From contig JAKQKW010000057.1 of assembly GCA_029560455.1 (NCBI GenBank), positions 1 to 48,197 of the forward strand: 48,197 nucleotides of DNA, read 5' to 3'. The stretch comes from Candidatus Rifleibacteriota bacterium. Its GTDB lineage: Bacteria > Riflebacteria > Ozemobacteria > Ozemobacterales > Ozemobacteraceae. The notes beneath the pieces are model-generated. The model was not told where the DNA came from. It saw only the letters and a program-made list of their open reading frames with translations, and ran no database searches. The position numbers were made by a program, and so were the translations under genes. Shown here one piece after another: positions 1 through 7,638 of the stretch (position 1 is its first letter; every line of letters begins with the position of its first letter).

Positions 1-40
1 GTTTGAGAATGGTGTGATTCTGTAGGGTTCTGAAACAGTT

Positions 41-69
41 TTGCCTTTGTTTGAAAACTTGTATATACT
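41..69 (+). promoter_or_regulatory. Predicted sigma70-type promoter of the Rpn-family gene
   Basis: A TTGCCT box at 41-46 and a TATACT box at 64-69 are separated by 17 bases. They match the consensus boxes at four and five of six positions. Transcription would begin near 77, leaving a short leader that contains the purine-rich ribosome site at 85-93 ahead of the ATG at 99. This is a by-eye motif call. Confidence 0.5.
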
Positions 70-98
70 GAAACAATGATTGTTGGCGGGAGATCTTG

Positions 99-1178
99 AT
101 GGCAGAAAAAAAACGGAAACTGGTAAGTTTTGACTGGGCGATGAAAAAGCTTTTGCGCAGCAAAGCCAATTTTGTTGTGCTTGAAGGCTTTCTTTCTGAA
201 CTTGTCGGTGAAAGTATCAAGGTTATCGCGCTGCTAGAAAGCGAAAGCAACAGGGATTCGGAGGCACAGAAATTCAATCGCCTCGACCTGAAGGTTGAAA
301 ACGACAAAAATGAAATTATCTTGATCGAGGTGCAGTATGAGTATGAATTCGATTACTTTCATCGCATGCTTTACGGTGCCTCACGAGTAATATGTGAGCA
401 TATAGATGCCGGAATGAAATACGAGAAAGTGGTGAAGGTTATATCGATAAGCCTCCTGCACTTTGATCTCGGGCACGGCGAAGATTATGTTTATCATGGT
501 CAGACATCCTTTATGGGCATTCATAATCAGGATGAACTGGTCTTGTCTGAAAAGCAGCGGCAGGTATTTCAAAAAGATTCGCCACGCGAGATTTTTCCTG
601 ATTTCTATCTGATAAAAATTAATAACTTCAATGATATGGCCAGAGACAGACTCGATGAATGGATTTATTTTCTGAAACACGGCGAAGTAAAGGCCGGGTC
701 TACCGCAAAGGGCCTTAAAGAGGCTGAAAAGGTTCTCGATATTATGAAACTGAGTGACAAAGACCGCCTTGATTACGATCGCCACATTGATAATGTGCGT
801 TTTAAGCGCAGCTCAATTGACTCTGCTTATCTTAATGGCCGTTTTGACGGTCGCGCTGAAGGCCTCGAAAATGGTCGAAAAGAAGCACTCATGGCGCAAA
901 AGACGGCTTTGGGCAATATTCTTCAAACGCGCTTCGGCAGGGTTCCCGCTGGGATTTCTCTGGCCATTGACGACATCTCTGAAGTTGAAGTTCTGGGTAA
1001 GCTCCTGGTTGAGGCCGCTACAGTTAATAGCTTAGAAGTATTTGAAAAGAAACTTTTGGCTTCAACAAAGGACAATGGAAAAGATTCTGCTTACAGGGTT
1101 TCTGAAAAAAGCGCCGCTTATGGCACAAAACTTATCAAGAATGCAAGAGCCTGTGGCAGAAAAGCAAAAAAGGCCTGA
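99..1178 (+). CDS. Rpn-family PD-(D/E)XK nuclease/transposase-like protein
   Basis: This is a 359-residue protein of the family annotated as Rpn recombination-promoting nuclease or PD-(D/E)XK nuclease family transposase. Visible nuclease core residues are D63 in RLDLKV and E77-V-Q79 in LIEVQ, the usual D...ExQ form of this family. The N-terminal third (about residues 8-200) is the nuclease domain. The later GRFDGRAEGLENGRKEA stretch and the ILQTRFGRVP segment match the helical C-terminal half usual in Rpn proteins. The last 35 or so residues are a Lys/Ala/Ser-rich basic extension. The ATG at 99 is preferred over the TTG at 96 because GGCGGGAGA lies at a good distance upstream. Such proteins are often called transposases but lack terminal inverted repeats; none are visible here. 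Family call is firm; the cellular role is not known. Confidence 0.85.
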   Translation: MAEKKRKLVSFDWAMKKLLRSKANFVVLEGFLSELVGESIKVIALLESESNRDSEAQKFNRLDLKVENDKNEIILIEVQYEYEFDYFHRMLYGASRVICEHIDAGMKYEKVVKVISISLLHFDLGHGEDYVYHGQTSFMGIHNQDELVLSEKQRQVFQKDSPREIFPDFYLIKINNFNDMARDRLDEWIYFLKHGEVKAGSTAKGLKEAEKVLDIMKLSDKDRLDYDRHIDNVRFKRSSIDSAYLNGRFDGRAEGLENGRKEALMAQKTALGNILQTRFGRVPAGISLAIDDISEVEVLGKLLVEAATVNSLEVFEKKLLASTKDNGKDSAYRVSEKSAAYGTKLIKNARACGRKAKKA

Positions 1179-1256
1179 TGTCTCAGGGCGCTGCGGTTAA
1201 GCACTTCTTGTCTTGAGTCGGTGGTCTGATTATTCTGATAACAATGTAATTTTAGA

Positions 1257-1285
1257 TTATCAATTTAGTATCCGTATGTTATACT
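1257..1285 (+). promoter_or_regulatory. Predicted promoter of the carbohydrate-binding-like gene
   Basis: TTATCA at 1257-1262 and TATACT at 1280-1285 are spaced by 17 bases in the AT-rich gap between the two first genes. Transcription would begin near 1292. That fits the start at 1316 with an AGGA ribosome site at 1304-1307. By-eye motif call. Confidence 0.45.
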
Positions 1286-1315
1286 TTATCAGCGCTAAAA
1301 ATCAGGATGGATTTA

Positions 1316-2065
1316 ATGACCACGGAAACCGGAGCCGTTGTACACCAGATTGAACCCGGCCGGCAGAAGACTTCTCTGTCAGAAGGTGTTGCCCACGAAG
1401 TTCCTTCGACGCGGCCTTTTGAAGGGTTTTCCTACCTCAAAAAAGAGTGGCTCGACCAGGAAGACAACATCGAATCTGTGACTCTCAGTCTTGTTTTCGG
1501 GCATCTGAACCGCCCCCCCGACTGGAAGAGCATGCAGAGTTTCACCATGATGCCCGAATGGGGCACTGCACCGCTTAAAAGATCATGGGTGCTGCGTATT
1601 CCTACTCATTTCGAAGGCTCTGAACGCTATCTGTTTCATTATTTCTTTCAGATCCGCTATACAGATGGCAGCGATAAGGTCAGCGACAATTTTACCCAGC
1701 TGATCATGCCACGTGAGATTGAATATATCGACCATTCGGGTGCCTGCACTCATGTGCGGCTGCACTGGAGCCTCAATAACTGGGCTTACCCCCAGGATAC
1801 CGAGCTCGAAGCCGACGGCATCGAATGGAACAGTGAATTCTCTGTCAGTCATGCTCCTTACCGGCATGGAGATCCCCTCTATGAAAGAGGTCGTGAGGCC
1901 CGTATCAGTGGGCTGCCGATGCCGAGAGTTTTTCGGGCCACTATCTGGGGCCCCCACCGCGAAGTAATTAATTATTGTTTCAACCTGGTTTCGGTTGACC
2001 AGAGTGGTAACCTGCACCAGAAATGGGACAATAACGATGGCGAAAATTTCAAGTTGACTATTTAG
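1316..2065 (+). CDS. Cytoplasmic protein with tandem carbohydrate-binding-like (CBM25/53-like) modules
   Basis: A 249-residue protein with no signal peptide or membrane segment, rich in Trp, Tyr and His. The C-terminal half opens with a W-rich segment (HVRLHWSLNNW) and ends with QKWDNNDGENFKLTI. That ending strongly resembles the closing WDNN-G-(N/D)-(Y/F) strand of starch-binding CBM25/CBM53 modules of starch synthases. The N-terminal half repeats the same plan (WLDQEDN, VTLSLVFGHLN, then a WVLRIP strand and an FHYFFQIRYTDG strand), so two beta-sandwich modules in tandem are likely. A role in alpha-glucan or glycogen binding is inferred; no catalytic domain is present. An upstream ATG at 1307 is in frame but has its AGG touching the codon; 1316 has AGGA eight bases upstream. 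The next gene begins 19 bases after the stop. Confidence 0.5.
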   Translation: MTTETGAVVHQIEPGRQKTSLSEGVAHEVPSTRPFEGFSYLKKEWLDQEDNIESVTLSLVFGHLNRPPDWKSMQSFTMMPEWGTAPLKRSWVLRIPTHFEGSERYLFHYFFQIRYTDGSDKVSDNFTQLIMPREIEYIDHSGACTHVRLHWSLNNWAYPQDTELEADGIEWNSEFSVSHAPYRHGDPLYERGREARISGLPMPRVFRATIWGPHREVINYCFNLVSVDQSGNLHQKWDNNDGENFKLTI

Positions 2066-2084
2066 GCCAGGAGAAAATCAGACT

Positions 2085-2654
2085 ATGAGACATCCAGACA
2101 TCCTTACCCGAGAAGGCAGCGTGCTGCTTATCAGCGATGTACAGAAAAAATGCATCAAGCCAATCTACAAAAAAGAAGCCATGATTAACAACATCAAATC
2201 GCTGGTTTCCTTTGCGGGCATGATTGGGCTGCCGATAGTGCTCACTGAGCTTTCGCCCCAGAAATTTGGCGGGACCATCGAAGAGATCAAAAAACTGGTG
2301 CCCAGACTCGAACCGATCAAAAGAAGCCGCTACAGCTGCTTCGGCAGCGAAGATCTGACTCTTCGCCTTGAAGCCATGAATACCAACACCCTGATCGTTG
2401 CCGGTATGGAAACCCATATTTCCATCTGCCCGACCGTTCTTGACGCTCTCAGCCGCGGCTACAAGGTGCATGTCATCATGAATGCCACCAGCTCAACCAA
2501 AAAGGTTAACTGGAAAGTCGCCATCGAAAAGATGCGCCGCGCCGGTGCGGTAATTTCGACCATGGAAATCGCGATTCACGAAATGATTGGCCGCGTTGAC
2601 GACCCCAACTACGACAAATTCATGGAACTGGCAAGGCGGGCATCTGACCTCTGA
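2085..2654 (+). CDS. Isochorismatase-fold cysteine-hydrolase-like protein with displaced cysteine
   Basis: A 189-residue protein with the alpha/beta fold of isochorismatase-like hydrolases (nicotinamidase, YcaC, ISOC groups). The catalytic Asp is D18 in LLISDVQ and the Lys is K79 in PIKRSRYS. The nucleophile loop reads GMETHISICPTVLDA at residues 107-121. In most relatives the cysteine sits two residues after the His (ETHVCV). Here that position is Ser113 and the only cysteine nearby is Cys115. The enzyme may therefore be non-canonical or inactive as an amidohydrolase, in the way EntB-type isochorismatases also lack the cysteine. Its stop overlaps the next start by one base (TGATG), so it is translationally coupled to the P-loop gene. 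Substrate unknown. Confidence 0.8.
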   Translation: MRHPDILTREGSVLLISDVQKKCIKPIYKKEAMINNIKSLVSFAGMIGLPIVLTELSPQKFGGTIEEIKKLVPRLEPIKRSRYSCFGSEDLTLRLEAMNTNTLIVAGMETHISICPTVLDALSRGYKVHVIMNATSSTKKVNWKVAIEKMRRAGAVISTMEIAIHEMIGRVDDPNYDKFMELARRASDL

Positions 2655-3385
2655 TGAATCTTCCCTTTCCCAGTGATGCCGCTCCGGCCACCTTTCTCAT
2701 CGGTGGCGCCGGGGCGGGCAAAACCGAACTTGCCCTGAATCTTTCGGTCTTTAAGGCGAGCCGCTACGGCGGCTCGACTCTTATTGACCTCGATATCGTC
2801 AACCCTTTTTTCAGGGTCAGAAAGCTGCGCGACGAGGTTGAAGCCCTTGGTGTCAAGGTGATTTGCCCTGGTGATCGCGTCGTTTCCGGTGATATTCCGG
2901 CTCTGCCGCCCGCTGCCTGGGGCGCCATCGAAACTCCGGGTCAGGCTGTTGTCTGCGATATCGGCGGTGGTGAGCCAGGTTTGCGCCCGCTTGGCCGGAT
3001 GAAGGATGTCGCCGCCGCCCGCGGTGCCAATGTTCTTTTTGTCATCAACCCATTCCGCCCCGGATTCACCAGCCCCAAAGAACTGGCAGAAAGCTTCCGA
3101 CATATGTGCGGTCTCAGCGCCATGCAGGTAACCCACCTGGTTGCGAACCCGAACCTTTCCGGCGAAACTTCCGTCGAACTTTTCCGCGAAGGCCTGGCCA
3201 TAGTGCAGGATTTTGCCGGCAAAACCGGTCTGCCGATGGCGTTTGCAGTTGTTGCTTCTGAACTGGCGGCTAAGCTTGGGGTTGCAACCGAAGGCCTGCC
3301 TGGTTTTTACAGCTCAGGCGATCTCGATGTATTTGTGCTCGAACGCTACTGGAGCGTTCCGTGGCACTTCGGGGCGCTGCGCTGA
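2654..3385 (+). CDS. P-loop ATP-binding protein (CobQ/MinD-like nucleotide-binding fold)
   Basis: A 243-residue soluble protein. A Walker A motif GGAGAGKTE lies at about residues 17-25. A Walker B-like strand AVVCDIGGGEPG follows near residues 97-109, and LIDLDIVNPFFRV sits near 43-55 in the position of the switch-like Asp of SIMIBI-class NTPases such as CobB, MinD and ArsA. NVLFVINPFRPG and THLVANPNLSGET look like the base-recognition strands of that class. It follows the isochorismatase-fold gene with a TGATG overlap and precedes the oxidoreductase operon by 137 bases. I recall similar P-loop proteins next to 2-oxoacid oxidoreductase operons in anaerobes, but a role in maturation or metal-cofactor handling is inference only. 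Confidence 0.7.
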   Translation: MNLPFPSDAAPATFLIGGAGAGKTELALNLSVFKASRYGGSTLIDLDIVNPFFRVRKLRDEVEALGVKVICPGDRVVSGDIPALPPAAWGAIETPGQAVVCDIGGGEPGLRPLGRMKDVAAARGANVLFVINPFRPGFTSPKELAESFRHMCGLSAMQVTHLVANPNLSGETSVELFREGLAIVQDFAGKTGLPMAFAVVASELAAKLGVATEGLPGFYSSGDLDVFVLERYWSVPWHFGALR

Positions 3386-3439
3386 TATCTGTTTCTGCCC
3401 GCCTGGCATAAGTTTTTAGCATCAGATTTCAGCTGGTCA

Positions 3440-3468
3440 TTGAAAAAAGTCGGTTTAAGTTGTATTAA
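3440..3468 (+). promoter_or_regulatory. Predicted promoter of the 2-oxoacid:ferredoxin oxidoreductase operon
   Basis: TTGAAA at 3440-3445 matches the -35 consensus at five of six positions. TATTAA at 3463-3468 follows after 17 bases. The 137-base gap before the ferredoxin-subunit gene is the only sizeable gap upstream of the operon. The leader would be about 47 bases and ends in a strong GGAGGAAAG ribosome site. By-eye call. Confidence 0.45.
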
Positions 3469-3522
3469 TATTACAGTCTGCTCCTGAAGCATGCGTCGAA
3501 CTAACACCGGAGGAAAGACAAA

Positions 3523-3735
3523 ATGTCTAAATGGGTTATCAATGAAAGTCTGTGTAAGGGTTGCGGCATCTGCATCGCGCGCTGCCCTCTCAAGATTCTT
3601 GCTTATGCTGACCACCTGACTCCCAAGGGCGTCTACCCGGCCGCAATCACTGATGAAGCCAAGTGTACCAGCTGCGCCATCTGTGCCAGAAGCTGCCCTG
3701 ACGTAGCTATAGAAATTTACAAGGAAGAGAAATAA
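3523..3735 (+). CDS. 2-oxoacid:ferredoxin oxidoreductase, delta (ferredoxin) subunit
   Basis: A 70-residue 2[4Fe-4S] ferredoxin. Two complete cluster motifs are visible: CKGCGICIARCP near residues 9-20 and CTSCAICARSCP near residues 47-58. It is the KorD/VorD-type subunit that carries electrons from the catalytic subunits to soluble ferredoxin. The start is set by GGAGGAAAG eight bases upstream. It is the first gene of the delta-alpha-beta-gamma operon, eleven bases ahead of the alpha subunit. Confidence 0.9.
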   Translation: MSKWVINESLCKGCGICIARCPLKILAYADHLTPKGVYPAAITDEAKCTSCAICARSCPDVAIEIYKEEK

Positions 3736-3746
3736 GGAGTTAATAA

Positions 3747-4829
3747 ATGGCTAAGGTGTTGATGAAAGGCAACGAAGCGATTGGCGAAGCAGCTGTACTT
3801 GCCGGTTGCAGATATTATTTCGGTTATCCCATTACTCCGCAGTCAGAACTGCCCGCCTATCTGGCCAAACGTCTGCCAGAAGTTGACGGTGTTTTTGTTC
3901 AGGCCGAAAGCGAAGTAGCAGCAATAAATATGGTGTATGGCGCAGGCAGCGCTGGTGCCCGTGTTATGACCTCAAGCTCCAGCCCTGGTATCAGCCTCAA
4001 ACAGGAAGGCATTTCCTATATCGCCGGCGCTGAGGTTCCCTGTCTGATCGTTAACGTCATGCGTGGCGGCCCGGGCCTTGGCAACATCGCTCCCGCCCAG
4101 TCAGATTACTGGCAGTCGACCCGTGGCGGTGGCCATGGCGACTACAGAACTATCGTTCTCGCCCCGAACTCAGTCCAGGAAATGGCCGATATGACCCTTA
4201 CCGGTTTTGACCTCGCCGATCGCTTCAGAAACCCCGTTCTTCTCCTTTCTGACGGTGTTCTTGGCCAGATGATGGAACCGGTTAACCTGCCTGAACCGAA
4301 TGATTACGACATCAACAGCAAGAAATGGGCACTCGGCTATCGTGGCAGCGATAAAAGCGAGCGCAATCTCTGCTCTTCGATCTTTCTCGATAACGACGAG
4401 CTCGAAGAACATAACTGGCACCTTTATCAAAAATATCAGGTCATTACCGACCTCTTCAGCAAAGGGGAATACAAAGACTTCGCTGTCGAAGAACACCTCT
4501 GTGATGATGCAGAGATCATTCTCGTCGGTTATGGCATCATTTCACGAATTCTCAAGACCGTAGTCGAAAAATGCCGCAAACGTGGCATCAAGGCCGGTCT
4601 GGTTCGCCCCAAGGTACTCTGGCCATTTCCGACTGCCGTGTTCGAAAGACTGGCAAAGACCGCCAGCCAGTTCCTGGTTGTCGAAATGTCATGCGGCCAG
4701 ATGGTCGAAGATGTAAAACTTTCAGTCGACGGCAAGAAACCGGTATTTTTCTTCGGCAGAACCGGTGGCACTGTTCCGTCAGATTTCGAAATTCTCAACG
4801 AAGTCGACAAGCTTGTCAGACCAGACTGA
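3747..4829 (+). CDS. vorB: 2-oxoacid:ferredoxin oxidoreductase, alpha subunit (VorB type)
   Basis: A 360-residue alpha subunit. The opening LMKGNEAIGEAAVLAGC, the YYFGYPITPQSE segment and the SSSSPGISLKQEGISYIAGAE segment are hallmarks of the pyrimidine-binding domain of VOR/KOR alpha subunits. The MRGGPGLGNIAPAQSDYWQ segment is also conserved. The C-terminal third (from about residue 250) is the transketolase C-like domain. With the TPP-binding beta subunit it decarboxylates 2-oxoacids to acyl-CoA with reduction of ferredoxin. The sequence is closest in memory to proteins annotated as 3-methyl-2-oxobutanoate dehydrogenase subunit VorB, suggesting branched 2-oxoacids. 2-Oxoglutarate (KOR) cannot be excluded from sequence alone. 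An AAGGAG site precedes the ATG. Confidence 0.9.
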   Translation: MAKVLMKGNEAIGEAAVLAGCRYYFGYPITPQSELPAYLAKRLPEVDGVFVQAESEVAAINMVYGAGSAGARVMTSSSSPGISLKQEGISYIAGAEVPCLIVNVMRGGPGLGNIAPAQSDYWQSTRGGGHGDYRTIVLAPNSVQEMADMTLTGFDLADRFRNPVLLLSDGVLGQMMEPVNLPEPNDYDINSKKWALGYRGSDKSERNLCSSIFLDNDELEEHNWHLYQKYQVITDLFSKGEYKDFAVEEHLCDDAEIILVGYGIISRILKTVVEKCRKRGIKAGLVRPKVLWPFPTAVFERLAKTASQFLVVEMSCGQMVEDVKLSVDGKKPVFFFGRTGGTVPSDFEILNEVDKLVRPD

Positions 4830-4844
4830 AAGGAGCCAGGATAA

Positions 4845-5606
4845 ATGACAATGAAAAAAGTATTTTCCAGACCAGCTAGTTTGAGCAAAACCCCAACCCA
4901 TTATTGCCCGGGCTGTGATCATGGCGTCATTCATCGCCTGGTCGCCGAAGCAATTGATGAACTCGAAGTGGGTGATCGCGCCATTGGTGTTGCACCGGTT
5001 GGCTGCTCGGTTTTCGCCTATGATTACTTTAATTTCGATTTCAATCAGGCAGCACATGGCCGTGCTCCGGCAGTTGCCACCGGTATCAAGCGCACCCGCC
5101 CTGATTCGATCGTATTCACCTACCAGGGCGACGGTGACCTCGCCGCCATCGGCACTGCCGAGATCATTCATGCCGCCAACCGCGGTGAAAAAATCACGGT
5201 AATCTTTGTTAACAACGCCATTTACGGTATGACCGGCGGCCAGATGGCCCCGACCACGCTGATCGGCATGAAGACACAGACTTCACCCTACGGCCGTGAT
5301 GCGTCTACTGCCGGTAACCCGATCAAGATGAGCGAAATGATCGCGACTCTCGAAAGCCCGGTGTATGTCACCCGTGTTACCATCAACAGTGTTGCCAACC
5401 TGATGAAAGCCAAAAAGGCTATCTACAATGCCTTCAAGCTGCAGAAGGAAGGCAAGGGCTTCAGCTTTGTTGAAGTCGTCGCCATTTGCCCGACCAACTG
5501 GGGCAAAAAACCTGCCGATTCTCATAAATGGCTGACCGAAAACATGCTGCCGGTTTTCCCGCTGGGTACTTTTAAAGATACTCTCGGCGTCGAAAAATCT
5601 GCATAA
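4845..5606 (+). CDS. 2-oxoacid:ferredoxin oxidoreductase, beta subunit (TPP-binding)
   Basis: A 253-residue beta subunit that holds thiamine diphosphate and a [4Fe-4S] cluster. The TPP motif runs from GDGDLAAIGTAE to NNAIYGMTGGQ. Four cysteines in the expected cluster positions are C21 and C24 (YCPGC), C54 (VGCSVF) and C215 (AICPTNWG). The length is that of short KOR/VOR beta subunits. AAGGAG lies about 9 bases before the ATG at 4845; a second in-frame ATG at 4851 is less well placed. Third gene of the operon, 15 bases after the alpha subunit. Its product is acyl-CoA plus CO2, with electrons passed to the delta subunit. Confidence 0.9.
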   Translation: MTMKKVFSRPASLSKTPTHYCPGCDHGVIHRLVAEAIDELEVGDRAIGVAPVGCSVFAYDYFNFDFNQAAHGRAPAVATGIKRTRPDSIVFTYQGDGDLAAIGTAEIIHAANRGEKITVIFVNNAIYGMTGGQMAPTTLIGMKTQTSPYGRDASTAGNPIKMSEMIATLESPVYVTRVTINSVANLMKAKKAIYNAFKLQKEGKGFSFVEVVAICPTNWGKKPADSHKWLTENMLPVFPLGTFKDTLGVEKSA

Positions 5607-5620
5607 CAGGAGGCATCAAA

Positions 5621-6217
5621 ATGTCGTCAAAAGTTGAAAGAATCATTCTTGCAGGTTTCGGTGGCCAGGGGGTTCTTTTCCTCGGCAAAGTCATTGCAGA
5701 AACCGGTATGCATGCTGGCAAAAACGTTTCCTGGATCCCTTCATACGGCCCGGAAATGCGCGGCGGTACCGCCAACTGTTCAGTAATCCTCTCTGAGAAC
5801 GAAATCGCCTCACCGATGGTTACCGTTCCCGATACGGTTATCGCCATGAACCGTCCTTCGGTTACAAAATTCAACCAGAAGATCAAAGCCGGTGGCATGC
5901 TGATGTACAACTCTTCGCTGATCGAACGCCAGGAATTCCGTGACGATATCAGACTCGTCGAAATCCCGGCCAACGAAATCGCTGAAGAGCTTGGTAACCC
6001 CAAGGTTGCCAATCTGGTAATGGCTGGCGCCTATTCGAAGTTCAGTAAACTGATCACCTTCGATGACCTCGTCGCCTGCCTGCCCGGCCTGGTCAAGGGC
6101 GCTAAAAAAGAAATGCTCGATATCAACCTCGCAGCCTTTAAAAAGGGCTTCGACTACGTTGAAGAAAAAAAATACATGTTTGGTCGCTACGTTTATTCAG
6201 TGTTTAAAGGCATCTGA
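5621..6217 (+). CDS. 2-oxoacid:ferredoxin oxidoreductase, gamma subunit
   Basis: A 198-residue gamma subunit of the KorC/VorC type. The N-terminal AGFGGQGVLFLGKV loop (residues 10-23) is the family signature, followed by SYGPEMRGGTANCSVI, which is also highly conserved. The domain helps bind CoA and completes the alpha-beta-gamma-delta complex. An AGGAGG site lies seven bases upstream. It is the last gene of the operon; a long hairpin follows at 6259-6288. Confidence 0.9.
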   Translation: MSSKVERIILAGFGGQGVLFLGKVIAETGMHAGKNVSWIPSYGPEMRGGTANCSVILSENEIASPMVTVPDTVIAMNRPSVTKFNQKIKAGGMLMYNSSLIERQEFRDDIRLVEIPANEIAEELGNPKVANLVMAGAYSKFSKLITFDDLVACLPGLVKGAKKEMLDINLAAFKKGFDYVEEKKYMFGRYVYSVFKGI

Positions 6218-6258
6218 GTAATTCAGCCCGCAACCCGGGCAGAAGCGCAGCAATTTGT

Positions 6259-6288
6259 CAGAGGGGGCGCATAATTGCGCTCCCTCTG
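6259..6288 (+). terminator. Strong hairpin after the oxidoreductase operon
   Basis: A 13-base-pair stem (one G-T wobble) with a four-base TAAT loop. It runs from CAGAGGG at 6259-6265 to CCCTCTG at 6282-6288. There is no T-tract after it (TGTTAGA follows), so it is not a textbook intrinsic terminator. It may slow polymerase, protect the mRNA 3' end, or separate the operon from rsfS 21 bases later. Confidence 0.5.
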
Positions 6289-6309
6289 TGTTAGACCCGG
6301 AGGTCAATT

Positions 6310-6660
6310 TTGTCAGCAGTAAGACAGGTTCCTGAATCAATTAAAATCGTCATCGAGGCTCTCAAAGACAAAAAGGTCGAGAACCTCGCCGTTCTCGATG
6401 TCACCAGCCTGGTACCGTATACGGATTACTTTATCATCGGTACCGGCAATAACGCTCCCCATGTTCAGACTCTCGCTGACACTGTGGCAAAGCTGATTAA
6501 AGTTCCTAATGTCGGCGGTGTCAAGCTCGAAGCCGATCTTACTTCGAACTGGGTACTGATCGACGGCGATGAATTCGTTCTGCACCTTTTTCAACCGAAA
6601 GCCCGAACCTTCTACAACCTTGAAGACCTCTGGGAAGACGCCCCAAGAATCGAGGTCTGA
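6310..6660 (+). CDS. rsfS: Ribosomal silencing factor RsfS
   Basis: A 116-residue RsfS/YbeB/Iojap-family protein that binds ribosomal protein L14 and blocks subunit joining when nutrients are short. Diagnostic segments are DVTSLVPYTDYFIIGTG near residues 26-42, GVKLEADLTSNWVLID near 62-77, and the C-terminal HLFQPKARTFYNLEDLW. The start is a TTG. No better ATG or GTG lies nearby, and a perfect GGAGGT sits at 6299-6304, six bases upstream. It is followed four bases later by rsmE, so the two ribosome-related genes are probably one transcript. Confidence 0.93.
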   Translation: MSAVRQVPESIKIVIEALKDKKVENLAVLDVTSLVPYTDYFIIGTGNNAPHVQTLADTVAKLIKVPNVGGVKLEADLTSNWVLIDGDEFVLHLFQPKARTFYNLEDLWEDAPRIEV

Positions 6661-6664
6661 CCCC

Positions 6665-7369
6665 ATGGTGCCGCACGCCAGGGTAATTGAAACTGAACTC
6701 GCCGGCCGTCTCAGCGACGATAACCGTCACCGTCTCGAGCGGGTCTTACGCCTGCGCGAAGGCGACAGTTTTGTCATTACCGACGGCCTTGGTCACGAAA
6801 CCACGGCCGTTCTTGGCAAATCCGGCAATTATCATGCCACAGCCTGGGAAACCCCTGGCCGTGAGCCCGAAGTTGAAATCACGCTTTTTGCCGCCATTTC
6901 AAAGGGCGAAAGACTTGAATGGCTTATCGAAAAAGCGGTAGAAATGGGCGTTGCCCGTATTGTACCGCTCATCGCCGAACGCTGTGTCGTTAAACATCCT
7001 GGCGCCGGCAAAGTCGAACGCTGGCGAAAAGTCGCCGCCACTGCGATGTTGCAGTGTGGCGGCTGTGTTCTGCCGGAAATTTCTGACCCCACGAAGCTGA
7101 CACAGGTTGCCGCACCTGTCGAAGATACTCTGCCAATACTGCTTCACGAAGAATCACTGTCGGTGTCACTGCACGCCTTGCCGCAAAATCGCGACCACAA
7201 AAGAATATGGCTTGCTTCGGGGCCCGAAGGCGGGTTTTCTGACGCAGAAGTTGACTTTTTCATCAACAGTGGCTGGCATGCGGTCTGGTTGGGTAAGCGG
7301 TTATTCAAAACCGATACGGCACCGACCATTGCGCTGGCAAATCTGCTGGCGCGCTCATGGGGCGCTTGA
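6665..7369 (+). CDS. rsmE: 16S rRNA (uracil(1498)-N(3))-methyltransferase RsmE
   Basis: A 234-residue SPOUT-class methyltransferase that methylates U1498 of 16S rRNA. The N-terminal PUA-like part contains HRLERVLRLREGD. The C-terminal trefoil-knot part has GPEGGFSDAEVDFF and LGKRLFKTDTAPTIALA, the AdoMet-binding knot signature. The frame is open further upstream inside rsfS, but the ATG at 6665 has GAGGT eight bases upstream and gives a normal family length. The extreme N-terminus is slightly shorter than usual, lacking the common RFF segment. Likely co-transcribed with rsfS. Confidence 0.93.
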   Translation: MVPHARVIETELAGRLSDDNRHRLERVLRLREGDSFVITDGLGHETTAVLGKSGNYHATAWETPGREPEVEITLFAAISKGERLEWLIEKAVEMGVARIVPLIAERCVVKHPGAGKVERWRKVAATAMLQCGGCVLPEISDPTKLTQVAAPVEDTLPILLHEESLSVSLHALPQNRDHKRIWLASGPEGGFSDAEVDFFINSGWHAVWLGKRLFKTDTAPTIALANLLARSWGA

Positions 7370-7572
7370 TCTGCCGGTTACTGGCGTAGCGTTACATAAA
7401 ACGTGTGGCCTGGTGCTTTTTTTTATCTTCCCCAAATATTTTGAACAGCGGTTGATAGGGTTTTCTTTCACGGTCAGATGCTTTTGGGTGACATTTTTGT
7501 CGAGTTGTGCTCTGCGACTGTCATCAATAGCGGATTTCCCCTGGTGGTTGTTTCGGGTAAAAAAGTTTTGCG

Positions 7573-7600
7573 TTGATAAATACAGGGTTTTTCTTAGAAT
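7573..7600 (+). promoter_or_regulatory. Predicted promoter of the first pseudopilin cluster
   Basis: TTGATA at 7573-7578 and TAGAAT at 7595-7600 are spaced by 16 bases. Each matches consensus at four to five positions. Transcription would begin near 7607, just before the cluster's first gene. This argues for the ATG at 7639 (about 32-base leader with AGAGG) over the TTG at 7615. I see nothing else clear in the gap from 7370 to 7572. Confidence 0.45.
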
Positions 7601-7638
7601 ATAGATAGGATGCTTTGATTAAAAGAGGTTTTCAGGCA

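Noticed and set aside
99..1178. Possible insertion sequence around the Rpn-family gene
   Set aside because: No terminal inverted repeats or target duplication are visible near the ends, and Rpn-type genes commonly occur without them.
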